Assembly (NCBI GenBank): GCA_022766945.1
Contig: JALEOU010000066.1
Span: 1-64,000 of the forward strand
DNA: 64,000 nucleotides
Direction: 5' to 3'
Origin: Fusicatenibacter sp.
GTDB lineage: Bacteria; Bacillota; Clostridia; Lachnospirales; Lachnospiraceae
The stretch's first letter is position 1, and each line of letters starts with the position of its first letter. Below, piece by piece: positions 16,581 through 25,373 of the stretch. Made by a program: the position numbers and the translations under genes. The notes under the pieces were generated by a model, which was not told the DNA's origin, ran no database searches, and worked only from the letters and a program-made list of their open reading frames with translations.

Positions 16581-18788
16581 TTACAATGCGCTCCAGGTAG
16601 GATCCGGTCCATACTCTCCGCCAGTCCACTGATATCTGGTCGGATTACTCATCGGGCAGTCAAGATTGTCGCCGACTTTCACTGTCGTACCGCGGCTGAC
16701 ATTCTGGTAAATCCATTTTGCGTCACATGCCGCCAGACGAACACAGCCATGGGACTGCGGCGTTCCAAGTGCGTTGAACGCGCTTCTTGACACATGATTC
16801 AGATCTTCGGTATCGCTTGCAACACCGTGGAAATAAACAGCTCCGTAAATCTGGGATACATAAGATGCCCAGCAAACATAGGAGTTATTCTCACCAACCA
16901 TCTTCTTTTTCGTCACCTGCCATCCAATGGAATAGGTACCTGCTTCTGTGTTGCTGATCGGATTTCCAACAGAACACAGCATTGATTTGATCGGCGTATC
17001 ATATTTCTTCGTTTCACTGTTGTATCCATAGATCGTGGTAATGCCCTTCTTCCGGTCAACCGTTATGTATTTCGAACTCGGATTGAAGATAGCAGTCACG
17101 TCATTTGACAGGGTACCGTCCTCATTGCGATAGCGGCGATATCCGTCTATATACACCCAGCCTACAACCGTCTTACGGCCATTGGAGTCAAAATGATAAG
17201 TCTTACCATCAATGGTAACAGTGATATCATGGTATCTGCCTCCCCAGCTCTGGAAATAGTAGTCATAACCATCGATGGTCAGCCACTGATCATGGTACAT
17301 GCCGCCCCAGCTCTTGAAATAGTACCACTCATTATCATACTGAGCCCATTCGGAAGCATACATGCCGCCCCAGCTCTTGAAGAAATACCAGTTCCCGTCA
17401 TATTTCAGCCATTCTCTGGAGAGCATTTTTCCATTTTCTCCCAGATAATACCAGACATTATCATACTTAAGCCATTCATTCTCAATCCGGGTACCATCCT
17501 CACGGAAATAATACCAGGTGGAATTTACCTCGGCCCACTCATTGGCACATCTCTCACCGGAAGATTTGAAATAATAATATTTTCCATCCAGCTGCAGCCA
17601 CTCGTTGGCATACATCACACCATCGGCTTTGAAATAGTACCACTTGCCGTTTTCATTAAACCATTCATTTGCATAGAAAGAATAGTCTTCTTTGACACGA
17701 TAGCGAACATTATCTACTGACAGCCACTCGTTTCTGTAGGCGCCGCCCCAGCTGTGAAGATAGTACTTCTGATTCTGATAGGTATACCAGGTATCGTGAA
17801 GCATTCCTCCCCAACTCTCGAAGAAATATCTGCATCCGTCGTAATCGAGGGTTTCATTCTCCATCCTTCCGTCTTCGTGCAGCCAATACCATACATTATC
17901 ATATTTGTACCAGCAATTGCATCTTGCACCGCCCCAGCTCTCAAAGGTGTACCAGTTGCCATCAATCTCCATCCAGCCGCCCTTTTTCTGATTGCCGGTC
18001 TGCATCTGTCCGTTATCCGACGAGAGATAATAGAGACATCCATCTACCTTCTGCCATTCCGTCAGCAGATGACCATCACTAACATCTACGAGGTACCAGG
18101 CATCACTCAGCTTCAGCCAGCGTACTTCGTCTTCTTCCCGTTCGTACTCGGAATTATTCCCGCGGGAGACAACTCCGTTCTCGACATAATAAATCTTTGT
18201 GCCGTCTTTCTTTTCCAGAGTGACAAATCCGGTCTTCGTCTGACGCTTTCCATCCTCACGAAACAGAAGAAGTTCTCCATCTATTTCCACAACTGTATTT
18301 TTTACACAGTTGCCTTCCGAATCGGCATAATACTGATCCCCTCCGACCGTTACCAGCTCCCCACTGGCCCGCTCCGGTTTGTAAAGCTTGCCATTCTCAG
18401 CCAGCCCGATCACCTGAGATCCCAGATCATCCGTGGATGGATCTTCGCCCTGTGTCTCAAAATAATAAATCGAAGTCTGGCCATCCTTATCGGTAACTTC
18501 AGCTTCGCCGGTTACCATGAAGCCTTCTTCATCAAAATAATATGTCTTTCCATCAATTGTCTGTAACCCCTTGGCAGCAACCGGAAGGCCATCTTCCATC
18601 ACAACATACTGATAAGCTGTTGTTCCATCCTGCTCAACCGCTACCCACTCTGCCTGCTTTTCCTCCTCTGCCTCACTGCTGGTGGAAGTGCCCGTCTGAA
18701 CTTGGGGCATCTGAGATGCCAATACTCCTACCGGAGCCACACAGATCGAAAGACCGAGTATCACAGCAGCCAGAAACTTTCTCTTCAT
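16581..18788 (-). CDS. Secreted L,D-transpeptidase with cell-wall-binding repeats
   Basis: The product has 735 residues. A signal peptide (MKRKFLAAVILGLSICVAP, cleavage probably after VLASQ) is followed by more than a dozen repeats of about 20 residues of the choline/cell-wall-binding type, with motifs such as EWLKYDNVWYYLGENGKM. Six of the repeats carry SWGG. The C-terminal YkuD domain, from about residue 575, has the catalytic signature SHGCVRLAA with C682 as nucleophile. Such enzymes form 3-3 cross-links or attach proteins to peptidoglycan. The repeats probably hold it to a wall polymer. The ribosome site is AGGATG. The gene stands alone between terminator and intergenic DNA. Confidence 0.9.
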   Translation of the reverse strand: MKRKFLAAVILGLSICVAPVGVLASQMPQVQTGTSTSSEAEEEKQAEWVAVEQDGTTAYQYVVMEDGLPVAAKGLQTIDGKTYYFDEEGFMVTGEAEVTDKDGQTSIYYFETQGEDPSTDDLGSQVIGLAENGKLYKPERASGELVTVGGDQYYADSEGNCVKNTVVEIDGELLLFREDGKRQTKTGFVTLEKKDGTKIYYVENGVVSRGNNSEYEREEDEVRWLKLSDAWYLVDVSDGHLLTEWQKVDGCLYYLSSDNGQMQTGNQKKGGWMEIDGNWYTFESWGGARCNCWYKYDNVWYWLHEDGRMENETLDYDGCRYFFESWGGMLHDTWYTYQNQKYYLHSWGGAYRNEWLSVDNVRYRVKEDYSFYANEWFNENGKWYYFKADGVMYANEWLQLDGKYYYFKSSGERCANEWAEVNSTWYYFREDGTRIENEWLKYDNVWYYLGENGKMLSREWLKYDGNWYFFKSWGGMYASEWAQYDNEWYYFKSWGGMYHDQWLTIDGYDYYFQSWGGRYHDITVTIDGKTYHFDSNGRKTVVGWVYIDGYRRYRNEDGTLSNDVTAIFNPSSKYITVDRKKGITTIYGYNSETKKYDTPIKSMLCSVGNPISNTEAGTYSIGWQVTKKKMVGENNSYVCWASYVSQIYGAVYFHGVASDTEDLNHVSRSAFNALGTPQSHGCVRLAACDAKWIYQNVSRGTTVKVGDNLDCPMSNPTRYQWTGGEYGPDPTWSAL

Positions 18789-18958
18789 GCTTACTCATCC
18801 TCCCATGTTTTTACTCTTTCACTCTTTATACCTTACTACATTTTCCAAACCATTTCAAGCAAATCAGCAACAAAATACTTTACAATTTTCTTATGAGAAA
18901 TCAGGTTTTCTTAAGCATTTTCCTCTTCTTGTTCCGGTTTCCTGTTCGTTTCGCCGGA

Positions 18959-20071
18959 TCACTGCCCCTTGGCGGTGCCGTAAATGTCTCCCTGAAGTTT
19001 CTCAATCGTTGCCGCAAAATCAGGAACCAGCATTTCTCCTTTTGTAGTGAACATACCGTCATACGGAACACGGCTTGTCACACGCTCATATGACAGAATG
19101 GTAGGTAATTCTCCAATCAGTGTCAGAAGTGTGGACTGGTCAATATTGTGCGTCACTTTCGGAAGAATATTTTCCACCATCGTATTCAGTTCGCCAACAC
19201 TGAGCGTTGTCGCCTTTTCCAGTATCTTGCCAAGCACAATTCTCTGACGTTCTGTTCTCTGATAATCAGCATTTCCCACATAACGGATCCTCGCATAGGC
19301 AACTGCCTGATATCCATCCATATGGCACATTCCAGAGCCACTGAAATGATGTCCGGAAGAGGACACATTCCGCAGGCCGCACATTTCATCGATGTACCCG
19401 TTTGCCACTCTGGCTTCCTCTGCACTGATTTCGATATCGACCCCACCGACCAGATCTACGATATCAATCATTGCATCAAAATCCACACTGGCATAATTAT
19501 CGATCGGAATCTTGTAATTATCTTCTATAGTCCGAACCAGCAGAGGACCGCCTCCGTATGCACAGGCCGCATTCAGTTTTTTCACACCCACATCCGGTAT
19601 CATAGCATACAGGTCACGCATGAAGGAAGTCATAATCAGCTTCCCCGTATCTTTATTGATGGAAACCAGAATCATGGAATCTGAATTTCCATACCAGGTT
19701 TTATCTCTCCGATCCACACCGATCAGAAGGATATTGTAAACATTGCTGTTGTTCGGCAGGGAAAAATCCTTGGTAGACTCATACGCTTCGGCCTGCAGTG
19801 ACTGCAGCTCATCATCGCTGAGTCCTGTGCTTTCTGTCTCAATATTCTGGTTGATGGAAATTTCACTGTCTTTCACAAAATTACTTTTTCCATAATAATG
19901 ATTCAGTACCGCATAAACACCTACCAGCAGAATAAAAATCACCATAAGTATGATCGTCAGAACATTGGTCCAGCTGCCTCGTCTCTTCTTTCTTTCCACA
20001 GCTGCGCCTGTTCGTTTCGAAGATTTTCGCCTGCTTTGCGTCATCTCTTCTTCCTCATAGTCTTTTCGCAT
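18959..20071 (-). CDS. LytR-CpsA-Psr family wall polymer ligase
   Basis: The product has 370 residues from the ATG at 20071. The basic N-terminus (QSRRKSSKRTGAAVERKKRR) precedes one membrane anchor (LTIILMVIFILLVGVYAVL). The extracellular LCP domain shows NILLIGVDRRDK, the conserved SDSMILVSIN, and ARIRYVGNADYQRTERQRIVL with its arginines. These enzymes move polymer from undecaprenyl phosphate to peptidoglycan. The frame is open to a GTG at 20119 that would overlap glf by 28 bases; the ATG has AAGGAG 12 bases upstream and is preferred. As last gene of the unit with the priming transferase and glf, it would attach the glycan these make. Confidence 0.92.
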   Translation of the reverse strand: MRKDYEEEEMTQSRRKSSKRTGAAVERKKRRGSWTNVLTIILMVIFILLVGVYAVLNHYYGKSNFVKDSEISINQNIETESTGLSDDELQSLQAEAYESTKDFSLPNNSNVYNILLIGVDRRDKTWYGNSDSMILVSINKDTGKLIMTSFMRDLYAMIPDVGVKKLNAACAYGGGPLLVRTIEDNYKIPIDNYASVDFDAMIDIVDLVGGVDIEISAEEARVANGYIDEMCGLRNVSSSGHHFSGSGMCHMDGYQAVAYARIRYVGNADYQRTERQRIVLGKILEKATTLSVGELNTMVENILPKVTHNIDQSTLLTLIGELPTILSYERVTSRVPYDGMFTTKGEMLVPDFAATIEKLQGDIYGTAKGQ

Positions 20072-20091
20072 AATAACCGTTTTCTCCTTCT

Positions 20092-21198
20092 TTACTTTTC
20101 CTTGGACAGCCGATCCCACAAATTCAGAGCCGATGCAATCACTTTATCCATATCATAATATTTGTATTCGCCGAGTCTTCCACCGAAAATGACCTTATCC
20201 TCTTTTTCCGCCATCTTTGCATACTGCTGATAAAGTGCCTGATTTTTTTCATCATTCAGCGGATAATAAGGTTCCATCCCTTCCTTCCAGTCTGTGGAAT
20301 ATTCCCTGGAAATCACGGTCTTTTCCTGTGTACCGAATTCAAAATGCTTGTGTTCAATGATACGGGTATAAGGGGTTTCACGGTCTGTATAATTCATTAC
20401 GGCAACTCCCTGATAATTCTCCGTATCCAGTACTTCCGTTTCAAATCGGACTGTCCGGTATTCCAGCTTTCCAAGTGCAAATCCATAGTAGGCATCAATC
20501 GGTCCTGTGTAGATCACCTTTTCTCCCATCTTCTCATAGGTCTCTTTCTGCTCCAGAAAATCCACATTGGTCCGCACATCGGCCCTTTCAAACAGCTTAT
20601 CCACCAGAACATTGTATCCGCCTACAGGAATCCCCTGATAAAGGTCATTAAAATAGTTGTTGTCATATGTAAATCGCACCGGAAGTCGGCGAATGATGAA
20701 GCTGGGAAGATCTTTGCAGTCTCTTCCCCACTGTTTCTCCGTATATCCTTTGACCAGTTTTTGATATATATCCGTACCGACAAGACTGATCGCCTGTTCT
20801 TCCAGATTCCGTGGTTCTCCGGTCACTGCCTTTTTCTGCTCTTCTATTTTATCCCGCGCCTCTTTGGGCGTCACCACTCCCCACATTTTGTTGAACGTGT
20901 TCATATTAAAGGGCAGATTGTAAATCTCTCCTTTGTAATTTGCAACAGGTGAATTCGTATAGCGATTGAATTCCACAAGGGAATTCACAAAATCCCATAC
21001 CCTCTTATCACTGGTGTGAAAGATATGTGCGCCATATTTATGGACATGAATTCCTTCTATCTCTTCGCAGTAAACATTGCCTCCGATATGGCTGCGTTTT
21101 TCCAGAACCAGGCAGCTTTTTCCTGCCTTTGCTGCCATGTACGCAATCGTTCCCGCATACAAACCGCTGCCAACTAATACATAATCATATTTCTTCAT
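20092..21198 (-). CDS. glf: UDP-galactopyranose mutase
   Basis: The 368-residue FAD enzyme interconverts UDP-galactopyranose and UDP-galactofuranose. The N-terminal dinucleotide fold begins YVLVGSGLYAGTIA, followed by the FAD-binding LEKRSHIGGNVYCEE. Substrate-site features appear in YTEKQWGRDCKDLP and GRLGEYKYYDMDKVI near the C-terminus. The length is normal. It points to galactofuranose in the surface glycan of this organism. It starts 20 bases after the priming sugar transferase gene and ends just before the LCP start, so the three are one operon. Confidence 0.97.
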   Translation of the reverse strand: MKKYDYVLVGSGLYAGTIAYMAAKAGKSCLVLEKRSHIGGNVYCEEIEGIHVHKYGAHIFHTSDKRVWDFVNSLVEFNRYTNSPVANYKGEIYNLPFNMNTFNKMWGVVTPKEARDKIEEQKKAVTGEPRNLEEQAISLVGTDIYQKLVKGYTEKQWGRDCKDLPSFIIRRLPVRFTYDNNYFNDLYQGIPVGGYNVLVDKLFERADVRTNVDFLEQKETYEKMGEKVIYTGPIDAYYGFALGKLEYRTVRFETEVLDTENYQGVAVMNYTDRETPYTRIIEHKHFEFGTQEKTVISREYSTDWKEGMEPYYPLNDEKNQALYQQYAKMAEKEDKVIFGGRLGEYKYYDMDKVIASALNLWDRLSKEK

Positions 21199-21218
21199 GA
21201 ACCTATCTCCATATTCTT

Positions 21219-22637
21219 TTATTTGGATCCTACTTTTTTGATCACAACGACGATTGTCTTCAGTAAAATTTTAGCATCCAGCTGTAATGACCAGTGATCA
21301 AGGTAATAACAATCCAGCCGGACAACCTCTTCGAAATCCGCAATATTGCTTCTTCCGCTCACCTGCCACATGCCTGTCAGTCCTGGCTTCATACTAAGCC
21401 GCCTTTTATGATGTGCTTCATAAGCCTGAAATTCATCCACCGTAGGCGGCCTTGTCCCAACCAGACTCATTTCCCCTTTCAGGATATTCCAGAACTGCGG
21501 CAATTCATCCAGACTGGTTGCACGAATGAATTTTCCCACTTTTGTGATTCTCGGATCGTCTGTCACCTTAAACATAGCGCCTTTCATCTCATTACGTTCC
21601 ATCAGCGCAGCTTTTCTCTCCTCCGCATCCTGGTACATGGAGCGGAATTTGTAGATATAAAAAAAACGTCCGTTTCTTCCGACCCGTTTCTGTTTGAAAA
21701 ACAACGGACCCGGAGATTCCAGTTTAATAGCAGGTGCCAGAAAAACCGTGACTGCACCGGTAATCAAAAGACCCACAATAGCACCGGCAATATCAATCAG
21801 CCGTTTCATCACCAGTTTGTTGTAATCATAAAAACGGGGCGCAAAGCTGACCACAGGATATTGCCCGATCATACCGATTTGCTTACAGAATCCGTCATGG
21901 CCTTCCAGCACGCTGATATTCAGATGAACCGTAATTCCCATCTCTTCAAATCCGCGAATACAGTTCTCCACAAAACGCTGATCCCCGTTAGGCACATTGA
22001 TATAAACCTCATCCACAATCTGTGTCCTGGCAAATTCAAAAAGACTTTCTCTGTCTGCTACCACCGGAAATCCTAAAATCATCTGATCTCTCATATCTTC
22101 ATCGAGAATTCCGATACTGATCGCATAGCTTGCATAATCTTCTGACATCGAGAGTTGATTGAGCACCTTTTCCACCCGGTCCGAAGTTGTCACAAGGTAA
22201 ATATGCTGCTTGGGTCCGCTGCAAAATCGCGCGATCAGAATTTTCTTTGCTGCAATATGTCCCGCATACATAAAGACAAGATTCAGCAGTACCGTGAAAA
22301 TCCATACACCTCTGGGCAGCAGCCAGATATACTTTGCCGCGTAAAAAACCACAGCCAGTACAGCTGCTACAAACACATTTACCTTGATCACATACACCAT
22401 TTCTTCATATGCATCTCTCTGCAGCAGATACTGATTCATATTAAAAAAAATAAATACACAAAAATAGGCAAGAAATACGATCCAAAGGCTTCCCACTACA
22501 TCGTGCATCGTAATCTGCAAAGTATTGGGTCTCAGATAGAGTGAAAAACAGCTGGCCAGCAGATAGCTTACCACAAGACAGGCGGCATCAATCGCCATAA
22601 GAATGATATTTTGCAGCTTTTGCTTACGTTCATACAT
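21219..22637 (-). CDS. Polyprenyl-phosphate sugar-phosphate transferase (priming enzyme for surface glycan)
   Basis: The 472-residue membrane protein has four or five N-terminal helices (first IILMAIDAACLVVSYLLAS). A nucleotide-binding-like middle part follows, then a helix and a C-terminal bacterial sugar transferase domain with KLESPGPLFFKQKRVG, FYIYKFRSM and SLDELPQFWNILKGEMS. It loads the first sugar phosphate, often glucose or galactose phosphate, on undecaprenyl phosphate. The sugar cannot be told from sequence. No other glycosyltransferases or flippase are nearby, so the rest of the pathway must be elsewhere. It is the first gene of its operon, with its own promoter at 22681-22709. Confidence 0.92.
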   Translation of the reverse strand: MYERKQKLQNIILMAIDAACLVVSYLLASCFSLYLRPNTLQITMHDVVGSLWIVFLAYFCVFIFFNMNQYLLQRDAYEEMVYVIKVNVFVAAVLAVVFYAAKYIWLLPRGVWIFTVLLNLVFMYAGHIAAKKILIARFCSGPKQHIYLVTTSDRVEKVLNQLSMSEDYASYAISIGILDEDMRDQMILGFPVVADRESLFEFARTQIVDEVYINVPNGDQRFVENCIRGFEEMGITVHLNISVLEGHDGFCKQIGMIGQYPVVSFAPRFYDYNKLVMKRLIDIAGAIVGLLITGAVTVFLAPAIKLESPGPLFFKQKRVGRNGRFFYIYKFRSMYQDAEERKAALMERNEMKGAMFKVTDDPRITKVGKFIRATSLDELPQFWNILKGEMSLVGTRPPTVDEFQAYEAHHKRRLSMKPGLTGMWQVSGRSNIADFEEVVRLDCYYLDHWSLQLDAKILLKTIVVVIKKVGSK

Positions 22638-22680
22638 TTCGTTCTACTTATCTCCCTGCATCGCTAATTAACATATGATA

Positions 22681-22709
22681 ATTATAACACTCGACATATC
22701 ATTTCGCAA
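22681..22709 (-). promoter_or_regulatory. Promoter of the sugar transferase-glf-LCP operon
   Basis: TTGCGA (22704-22709) and TATAAT (22681-22686) are separated by 17 bases. The repeat copy B begins 22 bases further upstream. Confidence 0.7.
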
Positions 22710-22730
22710 CTTCTATCGGTAAATGCACCC

Positions 22731-22787
22731 GGTTACTGTTCAGGCGAGGACGGACGCCGTGCAGAAAACAGATCTCGACGCAGACGC
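22731..22787 (-). repeat. Dispersed intergenic element, copy B
   Basis: On the minus strand this reads almost the same as 12446-12505, with one short indel and scattered changes. The best block is TTTTCTGCAC, one variable base, then GCGTCCGT. Like copy A it sits just upstream of a sigma-A-like promoter and in the same orientation relative to it. Confidence 0.75.
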
Positions 22788-22813
22788 AGTTTATACCCTT
22801 CACATATACAGTA

Positions 22814-22856
22814 AAACAGGGATATTGCATGAATATTTTATGCAATATCCCTGTTT
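22814..22856 (-). terminator. Terminator or stabilising hairpin after ptsH
   Basis: A perfect 17-base-pair stem (AAACAGGGATATTGCAT and its complement) with a 9-base loop lies 10 bases after the ptsH stop. Only four T follow on the minus strand, so it may act as a 3' stabiliser as much as a terminator. Confidence 0.7.
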
Positions 22857-22865
22857 CTGATCTTC

Positions 22866-23138
22866 TTACAGTTCTTCACCAAGTCCTGACTCTATAGTTT
22901 CCACCAGATCTTTCAGTGCAGTTTCTTCATCCTCACCTTCGCAGATCAGTTCGATCTCGTCACCGCTCTTTACACAGGCACCCAAAACACTCAGTACACT
23001 TTTGGCATTTGCAGTGTTTCCGGTACCGTATCGAAAAGTAATCATCGATTTATACTGCATTGCCATCTTACACAATGTACCCGCCGGACGCAGGTGGAGA
23101 CCCGTAGGATTCTTTACTATAACTTTCCTGCATACCAT
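22866..23138 (-). CDS. ptsH: HPr-family phosphocarrier protein
   Basis: The 90-residue protein has the phosphorylation site NPTGLHLRPAG with H15, and the regulatory serine region NAKSVLSVLG with S47 (one residue insertion relative to the usual Ser46). HPr carries phosphate from enzyme I to sugar EII complexes, and its serine form works with CcpA. No ptsI is nearby. The gene has a strong ribosome site (AGGAGGAG) and starts 13 bases after cdaR, so it appears to be the last gene of the c-di-AMP operon. Whether it is the main HPr or a Crh-like paralogue is not clear; presence of H15 favours a PTS-competent protein. Confidence 0.92.
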   Translation of the reverse strand: MVCRKVIVKNPTGLHLRPAGTLCKMAMQYKSMITFRYGTGNTANAKSVLSVLGACVKSGDEIELICEGEDEETALKDLVETIESGLGEEL

Positions 23139-23151
23139 TTTTTTACTCCTC

Positions 23152-24456
23152 CTAGTCTGTATCCGCTGCCTTTGTTGGAACAGCTTTCTCTTTCAGATGA
23201 ATCGTTGTTTTCACTTCATCCACCAGTTCATAATTATCCGGAAGCTCAATCTCAACCGGGACTTCATAGTCCCCCGAACTCATATTGGCTAAATTTATGG
23301 AGGCTCTGATATTGGACAGATTGAGATTGTCAAGATTCATATTGGAAGCTTTGATCCGCACTGAAATCTGAGTCTGATCATACAGCACAGTCAGATATGG
23401 CGACAGATTTATCGTCTCAATCTGATCCACATCCACTGCAAATTCTCTGCTGCCGTTCGGAAGAACCGTCACATGAATCGTAACAGAACTGGAAGAGCTT
23501 GATGAAATCTTCATATTCTCTGTATCCGGCAGGATATCACTGATATCAACCGTTGTTTCAAAGTCTTCCTTCGCTCCATCCACAGAAACTTTATCCGCAG
23601 GAATCGTAATCGTATTGCCGCTTGCTGCAAGCGATGCGAGTGCCGCCTCGGAACCTGCTACTGTAATCTCCTCCGGTGTCGTATAAACATTCGTCACCTG
23701 ATATCCTCTGTACGGCGTTCCCTGATATTCCGCCTTCAGCTTCACACCAGCCTGTCGTTTCCAGAGGGTGATATTTACATCCACCTGAGCGCTTCCGCCG
23801 TCAAAACTCAGAAAACTAATCTGTGATTCTGACATTTCATCCTGATTCTTGTCAATAATTTTCAGTTCTGCCCTCAGGGTTCCTGAACTGCTCATATCTG
23901 TCACATCGACGCTTGCAACGACACTGCTGATCTTTTTGATCAGAGAAGCAGGACCTGATACCGTAATATTTTCCGGATTTGTCTGCATCCTGCCGATCTC
24001 ATAATCTTTGGAAGGTTTTGTATTTCCCGTATCAATTGTGATCGGGAATTTCGCACTGTCCACATCTTCAATCTCGATCGGAATCGTGGCAGTCTCTGTC
24101 CTGATATTCTCAGGCTTAATTCCCGGACAGGAAACTGTCAGCGGAACGTACACCGGATTGGTTTCCATCGTTACAATCTGGGTCAGATCAGCTGTGACGG
24201 TAATATCAGACGGCTTCAGTGCATCCACAACAGAACGATTCCCGGTAATATACACCAGGACGCTCTGATACTCTTCGTCAATCTGATACGTTTTCTTTCC
24301 GGCAGCGATATAGGCCTCATTTGTAACTTTTACAGGAACCTCAAAATATTTCTGTTTGATCGGATCATTTGCACTGACCACCACATACCAGATCACAATG
24401 GCAATCAGCACCGATGCGATCTTCAGAGGAAGGTTATTCAGAAGTTTTTGTTTCAT
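23152..24456 (-). CDS. cdaR: YbbR-domain regulator of the diadenylate cyclase
   Basis: The 434-residue protein has one N-terminal membrane helix (IASVLIAIVIWYVVVSAND) and four extracellular YbbR domains of about 85 residues each. The repeated ending is seen in PITIDTGNTKPSKDYEIG and in similar stretches. CdaR binds and modulates CdaA across the membrane. The gene starts 23 bases inside the end of cdaA, which indicates translational coupling. The order cdaA-cdaR is standard in Firmicutes, whereas glmM, the usual third gene, is missing here and ptsH takes its place. Confidence 0.94.
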   Translation of the reverse strand: MKQKLLNNLPLKIASVLIAIVIWYVVVSANDPIKQKYFEVPVKVTNEAYIAAGKKTYQIDEEYQSVLVYITGNRSVVDALKPSDITVTADLTQIVTMETNPVYVPLTVSCPGIKPENIRTETATIPIEIEDVDSAKFPITIDTGNTKPSKDYEIGRMQTNPENITVSGPASLIKKISSVVASVDVTDMSSSGTLRAELKIIDKNQDEMSESQISFLSFDGGSAQVDVNITLWKRQAGVKLKAEYQGTPYRGYQVTNVYTTPEEITVAGSEAALASLAASGNTITIPADKVSVDGAKEDFETTVDISDILPDTENMKISSSSSSSVTIHVTVLPNGSREFAVDVDQIETINLSPYLTVLYDQTQISVRIKASNMNLDNLNLSNIRASINLANMSSGDYEVPVEIELPDNYELVDEVKTTIHLKEKAVPTKAADTD

Positions 24457-25366
24457 TTTTCTTCTCCCCTTCCTTTCTCAGTCTGCGCACATGATACCAG
24501 CTCTTCTTCTCATCAGACTTTATGGAAAGCTTCTGCAGCTGGTGAAGCTGTTCCCGAAGCACTCCAGGTGTCACAGCTGTATGAAGCTCTCCTCCCTGGG
24601 CATAGGAAACATTTCCAGTCTCTTCCGAAACGATAATTGTCAGGGAATCTGTCATTTCACTGATACCGACACCTGCACGATGTCTTGTCCCAAGATTTTT
24701 GTTCAGAGCCATATTATCCGAAAGCGGAAGATAACAGGTGGCAGCCGTCACCCGGTTTCCTCTGACGATCACTGCACCGTCATGCAACGGTGTATTATGC
24801 TCAAAAATATTGATCAGAAGCTGACTGGTCAAAATACCGTCAATCGGAATTCCTGTTTTCTCGTAATCTTCCAGCGTAATCGTCTTCTCGATGACAATCA
24901 GCGCGCCGGTCTTCACTTCACCCATCTCAAAACTGGCCCTGACAAGCTCCCCGATCGTCTCATCGCTGAACCGCTCCGCCTCTTCCTGATTTGATGGAAA
25001 CGGAAGAGCAGAAAGCGGATTTTTTTCACCGAGCTGTTCCACGACACGGCGCAGCTCCGGCTGAAAAATAATGACAACCGCCGTGATCGCTACACCTCCA
25101 AGATTTTCAAACAGCCAAAGGATCGTCTGCATCTCAAAAATATTTGCCACAATCACAAAGGCAACAATCAGAAGGATTCCTTTCAGCAGCGTATATGCTT
25201 TTGTATTCTGAAGCCATCGAATCAGATGATATACAAAATATGCGATCAGCAGAATCTGTATCACATCAATTACTTCTATTGTTTTGGGCGGCCCGAAGTC
25301 TGCTGCGCGCGAGACGATCCAGGTCCATATTCCATGCACACTGCCACTCCCTTTCTCTTCCATCAT
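24434..25366 (-). CDS. cdaA: Diadenylate cyclase, membrane type
   Basis: The 310-residue enzyme makes c-di-AMP from two ATP. Three N-terminal membrane helices (about residues 30-105) precede the DAC domain with the signature HDGAVIVRGNRV (about 193-204) and LGTRHRAGVGISE (about 222-234), both needed for catalysis. The C-terminal tail is basic and glutamate-rich. It starts 7 bases after the upstream membrane protein gene, so it belongs to a five-gene operon. c-di-AMP controls potassium and osmolyte transport and wall homeostasis in Firmicutes. The length is slightly above the usual 270-280 residues because of the tails at both ends. Confidence 0.96.
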   Translation of the reverse strand: MMEEKGSGSVHGIWTWIVSRAADFGPPKTIEVIDVIQILLIAYFVYHLIRWLQNTKAYTLLKGILLIVAFVIVANIFEMQTILWLFENLGGVAITAVVIIFQPELRRVVEQLGEKNPLSALPFPSNQEEAERFSDETIGELVRASFEMGEVKTGALIVIEKTITLEDYEKTGIPIDGILTSQLLINIFEHNTPLHDGAVIVRGNRVTAATCYLPLSDNMALNKNLGTRHRAGVGISEMTDSLTIIVSEETGNVSYAQGGELHTAVTPGVLREQLHQLQKLSIKSDEKKSWYHVRRLRKEGEKKNETKTSE

Positions 25367-25373
25367 TTGTCTG

